From assembly GCA_964483145.1 (NCBI GenBank), contig CAZAAK010000003.1, forward strand, positions 1-60,594: a stretch of 60,594 nucleotides of DNA, given 5' to 3'. Position numbers and translations under genes: made by a program. The notes beneath the pieces were generated by a model. It saw only the letters and a list, made by a program, of their open reading frames with translations, searched no databases and was not told the DNA's origin. This document shows positions 1 to 9,262 of the stretch, piece by piece; the stretch's first letter is position 1; each line of letters starts with the position of its first letter. This DNA is from Colimorpha sp964483145 (GTDB lineage: Bacteria > Bacteroidota > Bacteroidia > Bacteroidales > P3).

Positions 1-120
1 CCTCAAACTCTTTCATGAGAGTGTTTCCATCCCTATTCGTGAAGAAGTTGGAATGGACGTTACCGCTGCCCGTGTATGTTTCGTTGTCCTCCATCGGTTG
101 TTGTTGCTTGTTTTGGCTCG
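1..120. other. Left edge, no assignable gene
   Basis: A plus-strand reading frame is open from base 2, with an ATG at 53, and runs on to about 310. Its second half is built from the tandem repeats described next, so it is unlikely to be coding there. The first 40 or so codons could be the end of a gene cut by the window edge, but I recognise no family. A minus-strand promoter at 296-325 points into this stretch, so it could equally be the leader of a minus-strand gene that starts to the left. Confidence 0.2.
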
Positions 121-169
121 ACTAAAACGTTTTGGCTGTTTGCTACCGGCAGAAAATCAAAACTTTGCC

Positions 170-305
170 GCCTATGACAGTGCAATGTTTCCACCTTCAG
201 CAGTGCAATGTTGCTCCTCCTGGCGTTGCAAAGCTATTGCTTCGGCAGTGCAAAGTTATTGCTTCTGGCCCACAAAGTTGCCACCTTCGGGGTTGCAAAG
301 GTACG
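170..305. repeat. Degenerate ~24-bp tandem repeat with promoter-like boxes
   Basis: About five and a half degenerate units of 23-25 bp share a core of the type (T/G)TGCAA(A/T)G(T/C)T. Read on the minus strand, several units contain TAnnTTTGCA, which resembles the Bacteroidetes -7 promoter box: at 229-236, 251-258 and 296-303. Only the last has a -33 TTG at the right distance. No coding function is apparent. Confidence 0.5.
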
Positions 306-325
306 AATAATTTCCCACATAGCAA
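296..325 (-). promoter_or_regulatory. Minus-strand promoter, TTG-N19-TACCTTTG
   Basis: On the minus strand TTG (323-325) is followed after exactly 19 bases by TACCTTTG (303-296), which matches the Bacteroidetes primary-sigma consensus. It directs transcription leftwards out of the window through the 24-bp repeats. No minus-strand gene starts inside the remaining 290 bases, so the target lies beyond the edge or the transcript is non-coding. Confidence 0.5.
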
Positions 326-370
326 AATATCTTCCTCAAAATAGCATTCCCCTCGCATCCGCCTCCCGCC

Positions 371-600
371 CCCAATTGCTTCCTCCAACCCCCAATTGCT
401 TTTGCCCTCCCAATTGCTTTTTCCCCAAAATTGCTTTTTCCCACCCCCCCACAACAATTAATCCCTCCTCCACCTACCCTCCGACCCCACTTAAGCCTTG
501 CTTTGAGTTCCCGCCCCCACCGAGGCCTTGCTTTGAGTTCCCTCACCCATCTATTCCCCATCCACCTCTTCCCCACTCCACCTCTTCCCCACTCCACCTT
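371..600. repeat. Pyrimidine-rich tandem repeats of three periods
   Basis: Three short tandem arrays follow one another. About four copies of a CCCAATTGCTT(TT) unit with a period near 19 occupy 371-440. Two copies of GCCTTGCTTTGAGTTC with a period of 30 start at 495 and 525. Two copies of TCCACCTCTTCCCCAC with a period of 17 start at 561 and 578. The plus strand is strongly C+T biased. Open frames across it on both strands are low-complexity Pro/Ser or Gly/Arg strings and are not credible genes. Confidence 0.6.
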
Positions 601-651
601 AAATCGCCAACCTCACCAGGTCCTTGCAACGCAAGCGAAGCCCTGCCCAAC

Positions 652-835
652 CCTTGCCGAAGCCTCGCCGAAACTTTGCCGAAGCCTCGCCTCCTTGTCG
701 GTACGCCCTCACTCCTTGTCTGGTACTTCTTCGCCGCCACTACGGACAAGTACCGAAGAAGTACTGGCGATATACCGAAGACAAGGCGAGGCTTCGACGA
801 AGCTTCGACGAGGTTTCGGCGAGGCTTCGGCAAGG
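652..835. repeat. Large nested inverted repeat
   Basis: A perfect 23-bp arm at 652-674 is repeated in reverse complement at 813-835. Further matching arms lie inside at about 681-699 and 781-796, and a perfect 11-bp pair GTACTTCTTCG / CGAAGAAGTAC lies at 723-733 and 754-764. The arms are themselves built from short GAAGC(C/T)TCG(C/A)CGAAA-type units in tandem, so the whole block could fold into a long cruciform or RNA structure. No coding function is visible. Confidence 0.65.
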
Positions 836-884
836 ACACATAACTTCGTCTAGGCGTCACCTTGCATCATCGAATCACCTGGCT

Positions 885-913
885 AAAAATAACTCACTGA
901 TTATTCAGTGAGT
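885..913 (-). terminator. Probable terminator of the nine-gene operon
   Basis: ACTCACTGA (892-900) and TCAGTGAGT (905-913) form a perfect 9-bp stem with a 4-nt loop. On the minus strand the stem is followed by a T-rich tract (TATTTTTAG). It lies about 150 bp past the stop codon of the adhesin gene at 1065, on the correct strand. A weaker AATTG/CAATT stem followed by eight T residues also overlaps that stop codon at about 1051-1073. Confidence 0.5.
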
Positions 914-1064
914 GCTGCGTGGTGGCATGAAAGATGATGGCGCCAAGGCCTGCTGACTTCCAATGTACGCCATGTGATGACACAAAAAAGTGATGAAGAC
1001 AAGGAATGGTAAGCAATGGCGTAGGATGGATGATTTGGGGGAAGTGAGCTAAAAAAAAGAATTG

Positions 1065-4000
1065 CTACATGACAATTACTTTTTTTGCCTTGCACCCCTC
1101 TACCTGCACGAGATAAAATCCTGCGGAGGCGACCGGAACAGTCACCAAATCATCTGACTGATTTACAATGGCGATGCGACGACCATAGAGGTCGAAGACT
1201 GCCACAGAGCGGTTGACTGCACCTGCTACATAAATTGTTCTACGGCCAGTGTAAATGGTACAAGAGCTACCCGAGACATCGCCAATGCCTACCAAATTGC
1301 GGAAAACGGCATGGAAAGAGGTATCGCTATTTACCACAATAGTGCGGGGATTGTCGGCAACACTGTCGCCCCAACCAAGAAATTCGGCACCTGGAAAAGC
1401 TATGGCTGTAAGGATAGCCTGCTGGCCATAGGTATATTCACCAGCACCATAAAGGGCTCCAAGACTGGAGTCGTTGGTAGTAAGGGAAACTATAAAAGTT
1501 CGACTGGCAAAGACTGCGGTATACTCCAGGTTGGATATGACTTGAACAGTTCTAGGATTATCGGTTACGCCGTCGGCCCACTGCACAAAACGGGCCTGCT
1601 CGGCAGGATGTGCAGCAATAACAGCCTGGGAGCCATAGCAGTAATATCCCTGCCCGGTGACGGAGCCTAAAGAATCGTTGCTACTGTTTACTGCTACAAA
1701 AAATTGATCATCCGCAGCAAAAAGCGCAGTAAAAGAGCTGTCCTGCGACACTAAAACCAAACGGGGATTGGAGGTGAGGCCATCGCTCCAGGAAACGAAA
1801 TGACAATAGCTATTGGGGACAGCTTCGATGACAGCCCACGACTGATAAGGGTAAACACCGGCACCGTTTACCACACCCAAAGATGTGTCATTTGCCGAAC
1901 AAGAGATTGTATATGAATTAGGAACAAAATTGGCCACCAACGCCGTATCGCAAGTAAGTACAATGGAGCGAGGGTTATCCGTTACCCCATCGCTCCAACA
2001 CAGGAAACGACCGTTGCCAACAGAGATTGCTTCTAGCGTGGCCAAAGCAAGGTAGTTGTAGCTGCCGCCACCAGAGACGACGCCCAAAGAAGTGTCGCTA
2101 GAGGACAACGAGAGGTCGTACACATTACAGCCGAATTGAGCTGTAAGAACAGTATCGGACGACACGATAATGCGGCGTGGATTTTGAATGTTGCCGTCGC
2201 TCCACCTAGCGAAATGGTAGCCATAGTTAGGTTGAGCAGTGATGTATATAGCCGTGCCGTATGCCCAATTGCCCGAGCCTCGAACAGAGCCCCTGACGCT
2301 GTCCGCCGAAAGGGCCGAGACGCTGTGCGTGTCGAGCGCAAACTGTGCGGTAAAGAGTGTGTCGGCAATGAGAGTAACAACGCGGGGGTTGGTGGTAACG
2401 CTATCGGACCATTGGACAAAATGGTAATGAGGCATGGGCACTGCGGTGATTGTCACCCGGCTGAGGTAGGCATAGGACCCTCCGCCAATGACATTGCCGG
2501 CAGCATAATTGGTGCTAGCTGTTGAAAGAGAATAATTGATAGAATCGAACTGCGCAACAAGGTTAACGTTGCCGGTCACCGTGAGCGTACGGGGGTTGGT
2601 GGTGTCGCCATCGCTCCACTGGGCAAAATAGAACCCATAGAAAGGAGTTGCCGACAACGTTGCCAACGTATTGTAGACGTAAACACCGCCACCCGTGACA
2701 CTGCCCAACGAGTTATTGCTGGAAGCGACCGAAACGGTATAACTGTTGGCGACAAACTGAGCTACATAGCTGGCATTCTGTGTAACTGTAATCAAGCGGG
2801 GATTGTCGGTATTGCCATCGCTCCATTGAACAAAACGGTAGCCGTAAGCGGCTGTGGCAACGAGATAGGCACCGGCACCATGAACGAAATTTCCGCCACC
2901 GGCGACAGAACCCATCGAGGGATTGGCACTTACTGCGGAAACAGCATAACTGTTGACAGCGAACTGGGCCACGAAAGAAGAGTTGCCCAAGACCGTTACC
3001 ATACGCGGATTGCTGGTATCGCCATCGCTCCATTGGACAAAATGGTAGCCATACGAAGGTACGGCAGAAATGGAGGCGGTGCTATTGTAGCCGTAACTTC
3101 CGCTACCATAGACAGCACCCATTGCTGTGTCGTTGGCTGCAACGGAAACGAAATAGTTGTTGGCGGCGAACTGTGCCACAAAGGAAGAGTCGCTTAGAAC
3201 AGTGAGTGTACGTGGGTTGACCGTCGACCCATCGCTCCACTGCACAAAGTGGTAGCCAAAGTTGGACGTTGCAGAGATGGTAGCCGACGTTTGGTAACTA
3301 TAGTTTCCACCACCAGCCACAACGCCCATTACAGAGTTGTTGCTTCGAACGGAAACATTGTAGGTGTTGACCGCAAAATTGGCAACAAAGATAGAATCCT
3401 GCGAAACGAATACCGTGCGAGGGTTGATGGTGATGCCATCGTTCCACGAAGTAAAATGGTAGCCATAGAGCGGCGTGGCGACAATGACTGCCTGGTCCTG
3501 ATAGTAATACGTGCCACCTCCACTAACCGAACCCATGGTGGGATTGTAGTTGGAAACAGTAATGGTAGAAGTATCGGAGACAAAAACAGCCGTAAGGATT
3601 GTATCTTGGGAAGCAAAAATCAAACGTGGGTTGGACGTGTTGCCATCGTTCCAATATTGGAAATGGTAGCCGGCATTGGCTGAAGCGGTGAGAATAACGG
3701 AGTCGTTGTAATAATAGCGTCCTGAGCCTAAGACAGAACCAGCAACAGAGTTGTTGCTCAACGCCGAAACATAGGAATAATCCGAAACGAAGATAGCCCT
3801 AAAAGAGGTGTCGCTAACCAAGACAATTAGCCTAGGATTGTCGTTGGAGCCATCGCTCCAACGGATGAAATGATAGCCAAAGCTAGCAATAGCCTGGATG
3901 CGCGCCGAATGGTTGTTGCAAGTAGGTTGCTCAACAATGGCGACAGAGCCTCTAAGGGTGTCGTTGGCACTGACAAGCAAATCGAAAGGTGCTGACTCGA

Positions 4001-5657
4001 CAAGGTTGGTGAATCCGCTCCAATAGTCGGAAATACAATAACTCACCAATGAACCGCAAGGCACATGGACAGGCACCGATGCAACCGCTGATGCAAAAGT
4101 GTTGGCAAAAATAGTGGGGGGAACGGTGGCCTTAACTGTGATGGCTGAGACAGAAGAGGTGTTGGCGAAAGCACAATTGCCGATGGATATGATAGTAGAC
4201 GGAAAAGTGAGGTGCCCACCTAGCGAAAGACACCCATAAAAAGCACTGTCACCCAAGGTTGCCAAACTACTAGGAAATGTAAGGCCCTGCAGACGGACAC
4301 AGCCGCTAAAAGCATTTGAACCAATTGAGACTAGTGAAGAGCCCATGTCAACACCCGTCAAACGGGTACAATTACGGAAGGCTCCTGAGCCAATGACAGA
4401 CAGACTGGGTGGCAACAACAAGGTGCCAGAAAGAGCAGAACATCCCTGAAAAGCCGAAGAACCGATTACATAAAGTGAATCGGGCCACTGGATATCAGCT
4501 AATTGTGCGCAGCCGTAAAAACAAGAATCGCCTATGGTGCTGACTGCGTTGGACAGGATAACCGACCGCAAACTGTCCTTTTGGTAAAACGCACTAGCAG
4601 GGATATACGAGACATCGCTCCCCACAACCAACTGATTGAGGTTGGAGAAAGCATTGAGTGCTGAGGCAGGGAAGGTATGGTCGTTGAAATGTGCGGAATT
4701 GTAACTTAGGTAACGCACATTTGCGCAACCGTTGAATGCGTTGCTACTAACAGAAACAAGGCCTTTGCCCAAATAGACGGAATCCAATTCGGTGGCCCCA
4801 GCAAAAGAGTACTGTTGAATGGCCTGAACGCTGTCGCCTATCACTAGCAGCGTGAGCCCACCTACTGGTAATGCAGACTGGCGGCCCGACGATGCACTTG
4901 CGTTTCTAGCATTGTAGTAGAGATAACGGACGCCAACCGTTCCGGCAAAAGTATTCTGCAAAAAATAGGTAACCGAGGACCCGATATAAAGGGAGTCGAG
5001 ACTGGTTAAATTACAAAAAGCCCAGTTGCCAATGAGGGTGACAGAATTAGGAATAGCTAGCGATGAGACAGCACTACATCCCTCGAAAGCAACATTACCA
5101 ATGGTGGTGAGAGCTGAGCCTAAAGTGATGGTACGCAAACTGTTGCAACCTTGAAAAGAACCCACCCCAATCATGGTTACTGAATTGGGGATATCCAAAG
5201 AAGCCAGCGACGTGCAACCCATAAAAGCATTGTCGCCAATAGAAGAAATTGCGTTGCCCAAAGTGAGCAATGTTAGCCCCGTACACTGACTGCAAGCGGA
5301 GGAACCTATTACGGTAACCGTATTAGGAATGGACAAGGCTGTCAAGCCCTCACAAGAGTTGAACGCATTGTCGCCAATTGAGACGACCCGGTAGATTGCG
5401 CCATTATGGGTAACCGAGTCGGGAACTGACAGATTCCCCGTAGGCTTTTGGTAACCACTATAGTATGAACCAAGGATATGGTTGGGAAAGGTAACGGCTA
5501 CTGTACTGTCCGACAAAATGTTATAGTACAGCACCTGCCCCGAACTAGCAGTTGCGGAAAAACTGAAAGCCCGAGCAACATATGCCGAAACCATCAAAAG
5601 CAAAAAGGGAAGCGCTACCTTGACAATCGGTTTTATGATGCGTATTTTATTCCTCAT
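1065..5657 (-). CDS. BspA-like LRR and InlB-type repeat surface protein, T9SS cargo
   Basis: Very large exported adhesin-like protein of 1530 aa from the ATG at 5657. GTG and ATG codons up to 5684 are alternatives, but this ATG starts directly before a basic, hydrophobic signal sequence. The first third is a run of BspA/LRR_5 leucine-rich repeats (GxxAFxGCxxL, IPxSVTxIG). The rest is 13 units of about 68 aa with the pattern YGYHFxxWSDGxTxNPR and ending FxAxF, typical of the divergent InlB B-repeat. The C-terminus (VAVFDLYGRRI ... GFYLVQVEGCKAKKVIV) is a type A type IX sorting domain, so the mature protein should cross the outer membrane and be attached to the surface. It is the last gene of the operon beginning with the wza-like gene, 24 bp after the lipoprotein gene. 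A role in adhesion is inferred from BspA relatives. Confidence 0.85.
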   Translation of the reverse strand: MRNKIRIIKPIVKVALPFLLLMVSAYVARAFSFSATASSGQVLYYNILSDSTVAVTFPNHILGSYYSGYQKPTGNLSVPDSVTHNGAIYRVVSIGDNAFNSCEGLTALSIPNTVTVIGSSACSQCTGLTLLTLGNAISSIGDNAFMGCTSLASLDIPNSVTMIGVGSFQGCNSLRTITLGSALTTIGNVAFEGCSAVSSLAIPNSVTLIGNWAFCNLTSLDSLYIGSSVTYFLQNTFAGTVGVRYLYYNARNASASSGRQSALPVGGLTLLVIGDSVQAIQQYSFAGATELDSVYLGKGLVSVSSNAFNGCANVRYLSYNSAHFNDHTFPASALNAFSNLNQLVVGSDVSYIPASAFYQKDSLRSVILSNAVSTIGDSCFYGCAQLADIQWPDSLYVIGSSAFQGCSALSGTLLLPPSLSVIGSGAFRNCTRLTGVDMGSSLVSIGSNAFSGCVRLQGLTFPSSLATLGDSAFYGCLSLGGHLTFPSTIISIGNCAFANTSSVSAITVKATVPPTIFANTFASAVASVPVHVPCGSLVSYCISDYWSGFTNLVESAPFDLLVSANDTLRGSVAIVEQPTCNNHSARIQAIASFGYHFIRWSDGSNDNPRLIVLVSDTSFRAIFVSDYSYVSALSNNSVAGSVLGSGRYYYNDSVILTASANAGYHFQYWNDGNTSNPRLIFASQDTILTAVFVSDTSTITVSNYNPTMGSVSGGGTYYYQDQAVIVATPLYGYHFTSWNDGITINPRTVFVSQDSIFVANFAVNTYNVSVRSNNSVMGVVAGGGNYSYQTSATISATSNFGYHFVQWSDGSTVNPRTLTVLSDSSFVAQFAANNYFVSVAANDTAMGAVYGSGSYGYNSTASISAVPSYGYHFVQWSDGDTSNPRMVTVLGNSSFVAQFAVNSYAVSAVSANPSMGSVAGGGNFVHGAGAYLVATAAYGYRFVQWSDGNTDNPRLITVTQNASYVAQFVANSYTVSVASSNNSLGSVTGGGVYVYNTLATLSATPFYGFYFAQWSDGDTTNPRTLTVTGNVNLVAQFDSINYSLSTASTNYAAGNVIGGGSYAYLSRVTITAVPMPHYHFVQWSDSVTTNPRVVTLIADTLFTAQFALDTHSVSALSADSVRGSVRGSGNWAYGTAIYITAQPNYGYHFARWSDGNIQNPRRIIVSSDTVLTAQFGCNVYDLSLSSSDTSLGVVSGGGSYNYLALATLEAISVGNGRFLCWSDGVTDNPRSIVLTCDTALVANFVPNSYTISCSANDTSLGVVNGAGVYPYQSWAVIEAVPNSYCHFVSWSDGLTSNPRLVLVSQDSSFTALFAADDQFFVAVNSSNDSLGSVTGQGYYCYGSQAVIAAHPAEQARFVQWADGVTDNPRTVQVISNLEYTAVFASRTFIVSLTTNDSSLGALYGAGEYTYGQQAILTAIAFPGAEFLGWGDSVADNPRTIVVNSDTSFHAVFRNLVGIGDVSGSSCTIYTGRRTIYVAGAVNRSVAVFDLYGRRIAIVNQSDDLVTVPVASAGFYLVQVEGCKAKKVIVM

Positions 5658-5680
5658 TGTTAATAATCTGAACATACCTA

Positions 5681-6925
5681 TCACTCTGTAACAAAGACAT
5701 ACTGGGAACCATAGACCGTGCCGACGCCACTGGTGGCATAGGCGCGGAAATAATAGGTTGTGCCGGAAGAAAGACCTGTCATCTGACTAACATAATCGCC
5801 CAGACCAATGCCATCGGCAGTATGGCGACTTGCGATAGTGGGCATAGAAACGGTATCGAAGCAGATGCCCCGGCGAAGCACCGGAAATCCCCCATCGGAG
5901 ACGACACAGCCCCCCGCTTGCGCCGAGGTGGCGGTAACATTGCCAACTGGAGCAGTTGACACTGTGGGCAATCCACTCAACGTAGTGAACTGCTGATTGG
6001 CGCCATAAGAGATTCCCGCCTCATTTTGCGCATAAGCACGGACGTAATAGGTTGTGCCTGGATGCAAACTATGCAATTCGCTGAGGAAGCCGTCCGTGGT
6101 GATACTATCCAAAGAATGAAAATTGGCAACCGTTGGATTGACAACAGTGCTCCAACAAACGCCGCAAGCAGTAATGGGGAACCCACCATCGCCAACCACT
6201 CTGCCACCACAAACGGCTGAGGTGGTAGTGAGATTGGAAATGCTACCCGTCTCTACGACAGGCAAGCCATCCTGCGTAGTAACAACAACCTGATTGCCAT
6301 AACCGATGCCCCTACCATTGACAGCAAAAGCCCTAATATAATAGGTTGAGTGAGGGGCGAGGGTAAGATCTGCAGCAAATGTATCCTGAATGCTACTCAC
6401 GCAAACCACGGTATTGTTGACCGTAGGGTATTGCATCGTACTGAAGACAAATCCCCGCTTGGTGATTTCGGACTGACCGAAATCGTCTATAACGCCCACG
6501 CAATGGGCAGAGGTGGTTGTAATATTTTCCGGTTCAACCGTGCGAACAGAGGGCACAACCGCCCCAAGGACGTAGACACTACCCAAATCGTAACTTTCCA
6601 TACCCAATTTCAGTTCGCTCACCTTGATTTCAAAACTCTGAAACCGCGAAACTTCATTAAAACGGATATAGTAGTTGGAACTGAGTTTTTGCACTTGAAT
6701 CGGAATTTCGAACGTGCCATCCAACTCGGAATAGGCTACTTCGTCCACACTTGTGTGGTTTGTTGCCTCAATGCGGACATCCGCCAAAGGCTGCCCGGTT
6801 CGGCTATCCAATATAATGCCATAGCAACGTGTGGTTTCGTATATGCCTCTTTCTTCCAAGTCCTTGATACAAGAAGAAAAGACAATGGATTCCAGCAGAA
6901 GGAGCAGAGTCAATATCTTTTTCAT
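5681..6925 (-). CDS. Lipoprotein with carboxypeptidase-regulatory-like and FN3-like repeats
   Basis: Predicted outer-membrane or surface lipoprotein of 414 aa. The ATG at 6925 is chosen because it opens a perfect lipoprotein signal (MKKILTLLLLLESIVFSSC, Cys19), while the longer frame begins with unlikely sequence inside the upstream gene. After the Cys comes a carboxypeptidase-regulatory-like fold (YGIILDSRTGQPLADVRI), which is a beta-sandwich common on Bacteroidetes surface proteins. Three FN3-like repeats of about 95 aa follow, each ending in TYY(V/I/F)RA(Y/F)A. Such repeats usually act as spacers or binding modules. The gene sits between the PGxGQ membrane protein and the giant adhesin with short gaps, so the three are probably made together. 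The specific ligand is unknown. Confidence 0.75.
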   Translation of the reverse strand: MKKILTLLLLLESIVFSSCIKDLEERGIYETTRCYGIILDSRTGQPLADVRIEATNHTSVDEVAYSELDGTFEIPIQVQKLSSNYYIRFNEVSRFQSFEIKVSELKLGMESYDLGSVYVLGAVVPSVRTVEPENITTTSAHCVGVIDDFGQSEITKRGFVFSTMQYPTVNNTVVCVSSIQDTFAADLTLAPHSTYYIRAFAVNGRGIGYGNQVVVTTQDGLPVVETGSISNLTTTSAVCGGRVVGDGGFPITACGVCWSTVVNPTVANFHSLDSITTDGFLSELHSLHPGTTYYVRAYAQNEAGISYGANQQFTTLSGLPTVSTAPVGNVTATSAQAGGCVVSDGGFPVLRRGICFDTVSMPTIASRHTADGIGLGDYVSQMTGLSSGTTYYFRAYATSGVGTVYGSQYVFVTE

Positions 6926-6954
6926 AAACAGAATTATCTGGCGAACCAGTATCG

Positions 6955-7764
6955 TTAAAATCTCAATGTAAGCCCAAAGGTGGGTGTGGTGGCGCGAGGC
7001 GTGCACATAACAGAGGGAGCAATAACCAAATTGTCGGTTGTTTTTTTGTCGAGCGTAAAAGCCCTAACCAAATTGAAAACATACAATGCACCTGCTGCAC
7101 CCCATAAGAAAGGTTGTGATTTCTTTAGGATACTATAGTTAGATTGAGCCAAAGCATATGCCTGGTCGCAGTACTCAGAAGCTTGCATTTTCTTAAACTG
7201 ATTCTCCGCCAAGAAATAGCAACCAACGGCACTGCCCACCAATAGGGTTTCGCCTACCAATGTTACAACGCCCTTACCAACATGACCTTTGCTCATTTGA
7301 CCAACACCCGGGACGATAGATCGGAACAGACAAGACCAATTGTACCGGTCGACATCTTTACCACGATCCCAAACTGGCGACACATCTTTGCGGGCACTTA
7401 CTTGACACAGAACATAAGTCCAATAAGTGCCATCCTCACCCTTTGTCGTATAATGGTCAACCAAATTGATGGGCACGCCATACTGCAAAGCAATATCTTC
7501 ATACTCGACGCCTTTCTGCAATTGAGCAAATGCATCATCGGCATTGAAATCTTTGCCAATTCGGTTGGCTGTAGTTTCAAACACATGCACCAAAGCCTTA
7601 TTCAACGAAGCCGAAGGCGTTTTTTCTTGGCCGGCCTCCTTGACATAAATATAGGTACTGTTCCCCGGCAAAGGGATATTGGTCATCCACGAGGGCTTTG
7701 GCTTGGCCTGCCCATTCAAAACTGCGGCAACCAAAAAGAGCAACAACAAATATGCCTTCTTCAT
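6955..7764 (-). CDS. Exported protein with C-terminal PGxGQ (DUF5683-like) domain
   Basis: 269 aa. An N-terminal signal peptide (MKKAYLLLLFLVAAVLNGQA) is followed by a soluble region beginning KPKPSWM and then, from about residue 145, a domain with SIVPGVGQMSKG and one or two hydrophobic helices. The PGxGQ signature resembles the DUF5683 family of Bacteroidetes envelope proteins, whose function is not established. The N-terminal part resembles LPP20-like proteins, but I would not press that. It is operonic with rml genes upstream and the lipoprotein and adhesin genes downstream. A role in envelope or surface-structure assembly is inference from position only. Confidence 0.6.
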   Translation of the reverse strand: MKKAYLLLLFLVAAVLNGQAKPKPSWMTNIPLPGNSTYIYVKEAGQEKTPSASLNKALVHVFETTANRIGKDFNADDAFAQLQKGVEYEDIALQYGVPINLVDHYTTKGEDGTYWTYVLCQVSARKDVSPVWDRGKDVDRYNWSCLFRSIVPGVGQMSKGHVGKGVVTLVGETLLVGSAVGCYFLAENQFKKMQASEYCDQAYALAQSNYSILKKSQPFLWGAAGALYVFNLVRAFTLDKKTTDNLVIAPSVMCTPRATTPTFGLTLRF

Positions 7765-7798
7765 AACTCGGAAATATATGGCGGTTGTAGACTATAAT

Positions 7799-8359
7799 TC
7801 AATCCTGAACCAAATTGCCATCAGGAAGCAAATGATAGTGCCGTCCACAGGAGCATTTGAGCGAATCGTCGAGCCGTTTGCCACACTCGCAGACCCAACC
7901 GATACGGTGAGCCGGAACACCAGCCATCAGCGCATAGTCGGGCACGTCCTTTGTGACCACTGCACCTGCTGCAATAAGAGCCGAACGCCCGACAGTATGG
8001 CCACAGACCACCGTACTGTTGGCCCCTAGCGAAGCTCCTTCCTTGATAAGCGTCTTAGCATAGACACCATGGCATGGGAAATGAGCGCGAGGGGTAGTCA
8101 CATTCGTAAAGACGCAGCTAGGTCCACAGAATACATTATCCTCAATTTCTACACCTTCGTAGACTGATACATTGTTTTGGATGCGAACGCCATTTCCAAT
8201 CCTAACATTGTTGCCGATATTGACATTTTGGCCAAAAGAACAACGCATGCCAATACGTGCCCCCCGCTGAAGATGACAGAAATGCCAAATTTTGGTATCT
8301 TCGCCTATGACGACATCATCATCGACATAACTACTTTCGTGGACAAATGGGACTGACAT
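7799..8359 (-). CDS. Hexapeptide-repeat sugar N-acetyltransferase, WbpD/FdtC-like
   Basis: 186 aa left-handed beta-helix acyltransferase. Many hexapeptide turns (IGEDTKIWHFCHLQ, IGNNVRIGNGVRIQ) are followed by the conserved end AAGAVVTKDVPDYALMAGVPA. The family (WbpD/WlbB, and FdtC/QdtC in dTDP pathways) acetylates the 3-amino group of nucleotide-linked amino sugars. The C-terminal 30 residues hold four cysteines (CECGKRL ... CSCGRHY), the rubredoxin-like knuckle often seen at the end of WbpD-type proteins. It follows rmlD by 13 bp. The DegT-family aminotransferase that might supply its substrate is not in this operon but at 30738-31844. Exact substrate uncertain. Confidence 0.8.
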   Translation of the reverse strand: MSVPFVHESSYVDDDVVIGEDTKIWHFCHLQRGARIGMRCSFGQNVNIGNNVRIGNGVRIQNNVSVYEGVEIEDNVFCGPSCVFTNVTTPRAHFPCHGVYAKTLIKEGASLGANSTVVCGHTVGRSALIAAGAVVTKDVPDYALMAGVPAHRIGWVCECGKRLDDSLKCSCGRHYHLLPDGNLVQD

Positions 8360-8371
8360 ATAATATATTGA

Positions 8372-9238
8372 TTATTCGTTTAACATACCCTTTAAACACA
8401 TCGAGAGGCTGTCTACCCAATAAGGGACAGGCAGATGGAATGACTGTTTGAATTTAGTCTTATCTAGGACAGAAAAACTGGGACGAACCACCTGAGAAGG
8501 GTACTCGCTACTATGGCAAGGCTGAATGTCGCACCCCTTGTGACCTGCCAAAGAGGCAATCTGCCTAGCAAAGTCGAACCAACTACAAACGCCCTCATTG
8601 GAGAAATGATAAATACCTTCGTTCCCTTTGTCCATGCCATCTTGCAGTATTGAGCATATGGCGCCTGCCAAATCCCCCGCATAAGTAGGTGTACCCACTT
8701 GGTCAAATACAACAGACAACTTGGGCTTTGTTGCAGTAAGGGCTAACATGGTCTTGCAGAAATTCCGACCATATTCGCTATAAAGCCAAGCCGTGCGGAG
8801 AATAATATATCGGCATCCCGAAGCAAGCACCTCTCTTTCTCCAGCAAGTTTTGTACGGCCATAAACCCCTGTAGGATTTGGAACAGCATCCTCCGCAAGC
8901 GGTGTATTACAAAGGGCTCCCCCAAAAACATAATCTGTTGAAATATGCACCAAAAGTCCCCCTACCGAAGCCATCGCTCTAGCCATATAGCCCACAGCAA
9001 TGTGATTGATTCTGTCTGCCGCCGCCTCATCCGATTCGGCCTTGTCGACATTTGTATAGGCGGCACAGTTGACAATAGCATGAATTCCTTTCTCCCTCAC
9101 AAATGATTCTACAGCATTGCAATCGGTAATGTCAAGCTCCTCAATGTCCGTAAAAAAATAGCGGTGAAAAGAGCCCTTACTTCTCAAACGCACATGAGTA
9201 CCCAGCTGGCCATTGGCTCCTGTAACAAGGATGTTCAT
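8372..9238 (-). CDS. rfbD: dTDP-4-dehydrorhamnose reductase RmlD
   Basis: 288 aa short-chain reductase that performs the last step of dTDP-L-rhamnose synthesis, NAD(P)H reduction of dTDP-4-keto-L-rhamnose. The N-terminal Rossmann motif is GANGQLGTH. The catalytic Tyr-Lys pair is in YGRTKLAGE, and HISTDYVFGG is typical of RmlD. It lies between rmlC and the acetyltransferase with gaps of 25 and 13 bp, and length is normal. The pathway in this window is incomplete because rmlB, the 4,6-dehydratase, is missing. Confidence 0.93.
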   Translation of the reverse strand: MNILVTGANGQLGTHVRLRSKGSFHRYFFTDIEELDITDCNAVESFVREKGIHAIVNCAAYTNVDKAESDEAAADRINHIAVGYMARAMASVGGLLVHISTDYVFGGALCNTPLAEDAVPNPTGVYGRTKLAGEREVLASGCRYIILRTAWLYSEYGRNFCKTMLALTATKPKLSVVFDQVGTPTYAGDLAGAICSILQDGMDKGNEGIYHFSNEGVCSWFDFARQIASLAGHKGCDIQPCHSSEYPSQVVRPSFSVLDKTKFKQSFHLPVPYWVDSLSMCLKGMLNE

Positions 9239-9262
9239 ACTTTATAGGAATAAAAAACAGGT

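Noticed and set aside
208..843. A 211-aa open frame on the plus strand
   Set aside because: The sequence is low-complexity Pro/Ser from the tandem repeats and palindrome, without any family or start signals.
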